Source: Gammaproteobacteria bacterium (GTDB lineage Bacteria; Pseudomonadota; Gammaproteobacteria; GCA-001735895). From it: DNA of 64,000 nt. Of this stretch, positions 61,391 through 64,000 are shown piece after piece; positions within the stretch are counted from its first letter, which is position 1, and the number at the start of each line of letters is the position of its first letter. The DNA is taken from positions 62,001 to 126,000 of the forward strand of contig JASJCI010000006.1 of assembly GCA_030066085.1 (NCBI GenBank). Direction: 5' to 3'. The position numbers were made by a program, and so were the translations under genes. Below the pieces are notes generated by a model that was not told where the DNA came from, made no database searches, and saw nothing but the letters and a program-made list of their open reading frames with translations.

Positions 61391-62266
61391 GTGATACAGA
61401 TACTTCCTTTGCCGGTTTCCGGAAACCGCCCGGCAGGTCGGTTTCTTGCTGCGCTGGCTTTGCTAACGCTGGCAGGTACTGGCGGCTGGCAGCCTGCGGC
61501 ATTGGCCGAATCCCTGGTGCTGGAAGGCCCCATGGTACAGGGCGGCCTGGTCAAGGGTCGCGTCCCGCCGGGAACCGAGGTCGTTTTTGCCGGTGAACCG
61601 GTCCGCGTATCCAGCGAGGGGGATTTCCTGATCGGCTTCCACCGCGACGAATCTTCCCGCTTGAACCTCGAGCTGACTTATCCTGGCGGCAAGGTGGAGA
61701 CCAGGCAGCTGGCGGTCGATAAACGGGATTACAATGTTCAGCGCATCGACGGCCTGCCCCCGAGCAAGGTCACGCCCAGCGAGAAAGACCTGGAGCGGAT
61801 TTACGCCGAGAGCCGGCTGATCAAGCAGGCCCGCAAACGGGACGACGACCGCACCGACTACCAGACCGGGTTTATCTGGCCCACCGTCGGACGCATCTCC
61901 GGGATCTATGGCAGCCAGCGGATTCTCAACGGCAAACCCAGGCGGCCACACTACGGCATCGATATCGCGGCGCCCAACGGCACCCCGGTAGTGGCCCCGG
62001 CCGACGGTATAGTCACCCTGGCCCATCCCGACACTTATTTCAACGGCGGTCTGATCGCCGTCGATCATGGTCACGGACTCAGTTCATGGTTTTCGCATCT
62101 CTCCAGGTTGCTGGTAAAAGAAGGCGCGCGAGTGAAACGGGGCGATAAAATCGCGGAGGTGGGTTCCACTGGCCGATCCACGGGACCTCACCTGGACTGG
62201 CGCATCAACCTGTTCGAACGCCGTCTCGATCCCTCGCTGCTCGTGGGACCCATGCCGTCCGAGTAA
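61391..62266 (+). CDS. mepM: M23-family peptidoglycan endopeptidase, MepM-like
   Basis: A 291-residue exported zinc endopeptidase. Signal peptide (FLAALALLTLAGTGGWQPAALA), a beta-rich central part, and a C-terminal LytM domain with HYGIDIAAPNGTPVVAPADG, VDHGHGLSSWFSHLS and TGRSTGPHLDWRIN carrying the zinc and catalytic His/Asp. GTG start at 61391, 4 bases after znuA. E. coli mepM (yebA) also lies beside znuA, and Zur-controlled M23 peptidases remodel the wall in zinc shortage. Confidence 0.9.
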   Translation: MIQILPLPVSGNRPAGRFLAALALLTLAGTGGWQPAALAESLVLEGPMVQGGLVKGRVPPGTEVVFAGEPVRVSSEGDFLIGFHRDESSRLNLELTYPGGKVETRQLAVDKRDYNVQRIDGLPPSKVTPSEKDLERIYAESRLIKQARKRDDDRTDYQTGFIWPTVGRISGIYGSQRILNGKPRRPHYGIDIAAPNGTPVVAPADGIVTLAHPDTYFNGGLIAVDHGHGLSSWFSHLSRLLVKEGARVKRGDKIAEVGSTGRSTGPHLDWRINLFERRLDPSLLVGPMPSE

Positions 62267-62395
62267 CGGCAGTCAAAGACAATCTGATACTATCTGACCT
62301 GTCGATCGGCGGGTTCACGCCAAACTACGCTGCTCGACCTGATGCAGTGACCGAGCGCCGCCTGGCCGCTGAATCGAACAAAGGGATACAACGAG

Positions 62396-62788
62396 ATGAA
62401 TACAACTGGGCAAACGCCTGTCGGCCCGAGCTGGTTTAAGTCTTGCGCCTTGCTCGTGCTGGCGAGCCTGGCAGCTACCGGTTGCGCCACCAGCTCCAAA
62501 CCGGTCATCGATCCGGCTGGCGTCGACATGGTTCAGTACGAAAAGGACCTGGGGGAGTGTGAACAAATTGCGCAACAGGTCGAACAAAAAGCCGGCGAGC
62601 AGGCGGCTGGCGGCGCGCTTGTTACCGGCGCGATCGGGGCCGTTCTCGGCGGCAGCGACGGCGCCGCGAAGGGCGCTGGCGTAGGCCTGATCGGTGGCGC
62701 CGCCAAGGGCGCCGGGGCAACCACCCGCGAGCGCGACCAGGTCGTTAAAAACTGTTTGCGCAACCGTGGTTACTCGGTACTCAACTGA
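62396..62788 (+). CDS. Glycine-zipper lipoprotein
   Basis: A 130-residue lipoprotein with lipobox LAATGC (Cys at about residue 30) and a Gly/Ala zipper region (GGALVTGAIGAVLGGSDGAAKG) typical of small envelope proteins. C-terminal NCLRNRGYSVLN resembles conserved ends in this group. No evident link to zinc. Confidence 0.78.
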   Translation: MNTTGQTPVGPSWFKSCALLVLASLAATGCATSSKPVIDPAGVDMVQYEKDLGECEQIAQQVEQKAGEQAAGGALVTGAIGAVLGGSDGAAKGAGVGLIGGAAKGAGATTRERDQVVKNCLRNRGYSVLN

Positions 62789-62956
62789 TTATCGGGCCAG
62801 GATCAAGGTTTATTGTTCAGAACAACAGCTTGCCTGACGCATCGATCTGTTCGGGGGTCATCTCGATCCGTCATTGCTAGCAGGACCCATGCCGGCCGGC
62901 TGACGGGTATCTTTCAGCCCGTGCGGTTTTTTCCAGGTCAGCGACAACGACTTCGC

Positions 62957-63997
62957 TTAAAACAGGGGATTCCCCATGCTGCTCTGCAATGCGGTCCGAT
63001 ACAGCCCCCAGCCCATCAAGATCAGCAGCGCTCCGCCTGCAAGGCGAACAGAAATGCCGAGGACGGCATGGTTGGTCGCGACCCGATTCCCATCGTCGTT
63101 GTTCGACAGCATGCTTTCGAGCCAGTGACGGGCATATTGACTGCCGAGCGCGATCGCGCTGACCGATAACCCGGTCCCCAGGCCCATAAACAGGGTCGCC
63201 GCAATGCCGTAGTGAAATACGCCGACCAGGTGGGCATAAATCAAAACCACGATTGCGCCGGAACACGGCCGTACGCCAACGGAAAAGATCACCGCCAGTG
63301 TTTGCCACCAGGAATGGTTCGCGTCGGGCACAAGCGCGTGGTTGCAGCCACAATGATCCGCCGCATGCGCATCGTGATGCTGGTGGTCATGGTCATGGTC
63401 ATGATCGTGATGGTCAGCCTGGTGCTGGTCGTTTCTGGAACGAGCAACGAGTTGCGCCAGCCTGCTCGAAGACTTCAGGCGGAATAATCGACGGATGGCC
63501 GAGAGCGAAAGCACCAGGCCGAGCAGCATGACCAGGATATAACTCACCAACGCCATTTCCTCGCCGTAGTTGTCGATGTCGGCAAATCTCAGGCGCAACA
63601 GGTTCACCGTTACACTGACCAGGGTTATTGCCACGAGCGCCTGCAGCAACGCGCTGGCCATGGAAATTCCGATACCCTTGCGAATACTCTCTCGATGGGT
63701 GCCGAGGTAGGTCGCGATAACCGCCTTGCCGTGTCCGGGACCAACGGCGTGGAACACACCGTAAGCAAAGCTCAGACCAACCAATCCCCAGCCATAGGTG
63801 GCCGTGTCTTCGCCGACGGCGCGGATATGCGTGGCCAGTTGCGCATGAAATGTCCTCTGCAATTCGATGACCAGGCTCATCAATCCGTTCCAGTACCAGA
63901 AGACCGCGATGACCAGCAGCGCGATCAGCCCGAACAGGAACAGCTTGCGCATTTTTTCGATACGCGGAGCGCGGATTACTGCGTTAAAGTGATTCAT
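62957..63997 (-). CDS. NicO/RcnA-family metal transporter with His-rich loop
   Basis: A 346-residue membrane protein with about 7 helices. Family motifs are YGVFHAVGPGHGKAVIATYLG and SVGVRPCSGAIVVLIYAHLVG. A cytoplasmic loop (residues 195-220) is rich in His and Asp (DHHDHDHDHDHQHHDAHAADH). The family moves Ni or Co, and some are near Zur genes and may move zinc. Two starts are possible: ATG at 63997 (longest, touching the window edge) or ATG at 63952. Genes beyond 64000 would help decide. Confidence 0.85.
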   Translation of the reverse strand: MNHFNAVIRAPRIEKMRKLFLFGLIALLVIAVFWYWNGLMSLVIELQRTFHAQLATHIRAVGEDTATYGWGLVGLSFAYGVFHAVGPGHGKAVIATYLGTHRESIRKGIGISMASALLQALVAITLVSVTVNLLRLRFADIDNYGEEMALVSYILVMLLGLVLSLSAIRRLFRLKSSSRLAQLVARSRNDQHQADHHDHDHDHDHQHHDAHAADHCGCNHALVPDANHSWWQTLAVIFSVGVRPCSGAIVVLIYAHLVGVFHYGIAATLFMGLGTGLSVSAIALGSQYARHWLESMLSNNDDGNRVATNHAVLGISVRLAGGALLILMGWGLYRTALQSSMGNPLF

Positions 63998-64000
63998 CAG

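Overview
The window looks like chromosome of a GC-rich, facultatively denitrifying gammaproteobacterium. The supporting markers are a TamAB pair, a ZnuABC/MepM zinc locus in the enterobacterial arrangement, a SelA-SelB-tRNA-Sec locus, a Dnr-type regulator with a heme d1 (nir) operon, and FNR/Dnr-like boxes. Base and codon usage appear uniform. I see no phage, plasmid, transposase or CRISPR genes. The genus cannot be named from sequence alone.

Region 1 (1-14.9 kb) is an anaerobic nitrogen-oxide island. On the minus strand lies a small membrane protein, a CuA subunit II and a heme-copper subunit I whose active-site tyrosine position is glutamine. They are followed by heme O synthase (ctaB) and a SCO1/SenC protein cut by the left edge. 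This matches the non-canonical nitric oxide reductase type sNOR (norSY-senC) better than a cytochrome oxidase. A second, very divergent heme-copper subunit I (6491-7891) lacks the usual His-His metal-ligand pair and has its own SCO protein and a 34-residue membrane peptide nearby. Two hemerythrins, the nirE-C-F-D-L-GH-J heme d1 operon and a Dnr-like regulator complete the island. Three TTGAY-N4-RTCAA boxes precede the norSY operon, hemerythrin 1, and the divergent hemerythrin 2/nirE pair, so the island probably forms one NO/anoxia regulon. No nirS is present in the window.

Region 2 (14.9-51.6 kb) is mostly housekeeping or poorly characterised. It includes a glycerophosphodiesterase, sirtuin, MetE-like protein, a DsbA-REC-GGDEF fusion, AlkB-like dioxygenase, acyl-CoA ligase plus SDR, TamA/TamB, RtcB, pterin dehydratase, pirin, DUF1989 protein, cardiolipin synthase, a TldD/PmbA-like pair, MtfA-like peptidase and ArfB. 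It ends with a PP2C phosphatase overlapping a sensor Ser/Thr kinase that has its sensor at the N-terminus.

Region 3 (51.6-56.7 kb) holds selA, selB and the tRNA-Sec gene back to back, then a cytochrome c/PQQ-type sugar dehydrogenase-like protein. No selD or selenoprotein is visible.

Region 4 (56.7-64 kb) is a zinc-starvation locus. A Zur-like operator lies between znuA-mepM on one side and znuC-znuB-gloB-hisI on the other. A glycine-zipper lipoprotein and a His-rich NicO/RcnA-type metal transporter follow. Intergenic space carries two families of short palindromic repeats: GTCATCCCCGC-type hairpins, and a 58-60-bp inverted repeat bounded by ACCGGGGTCAGA.
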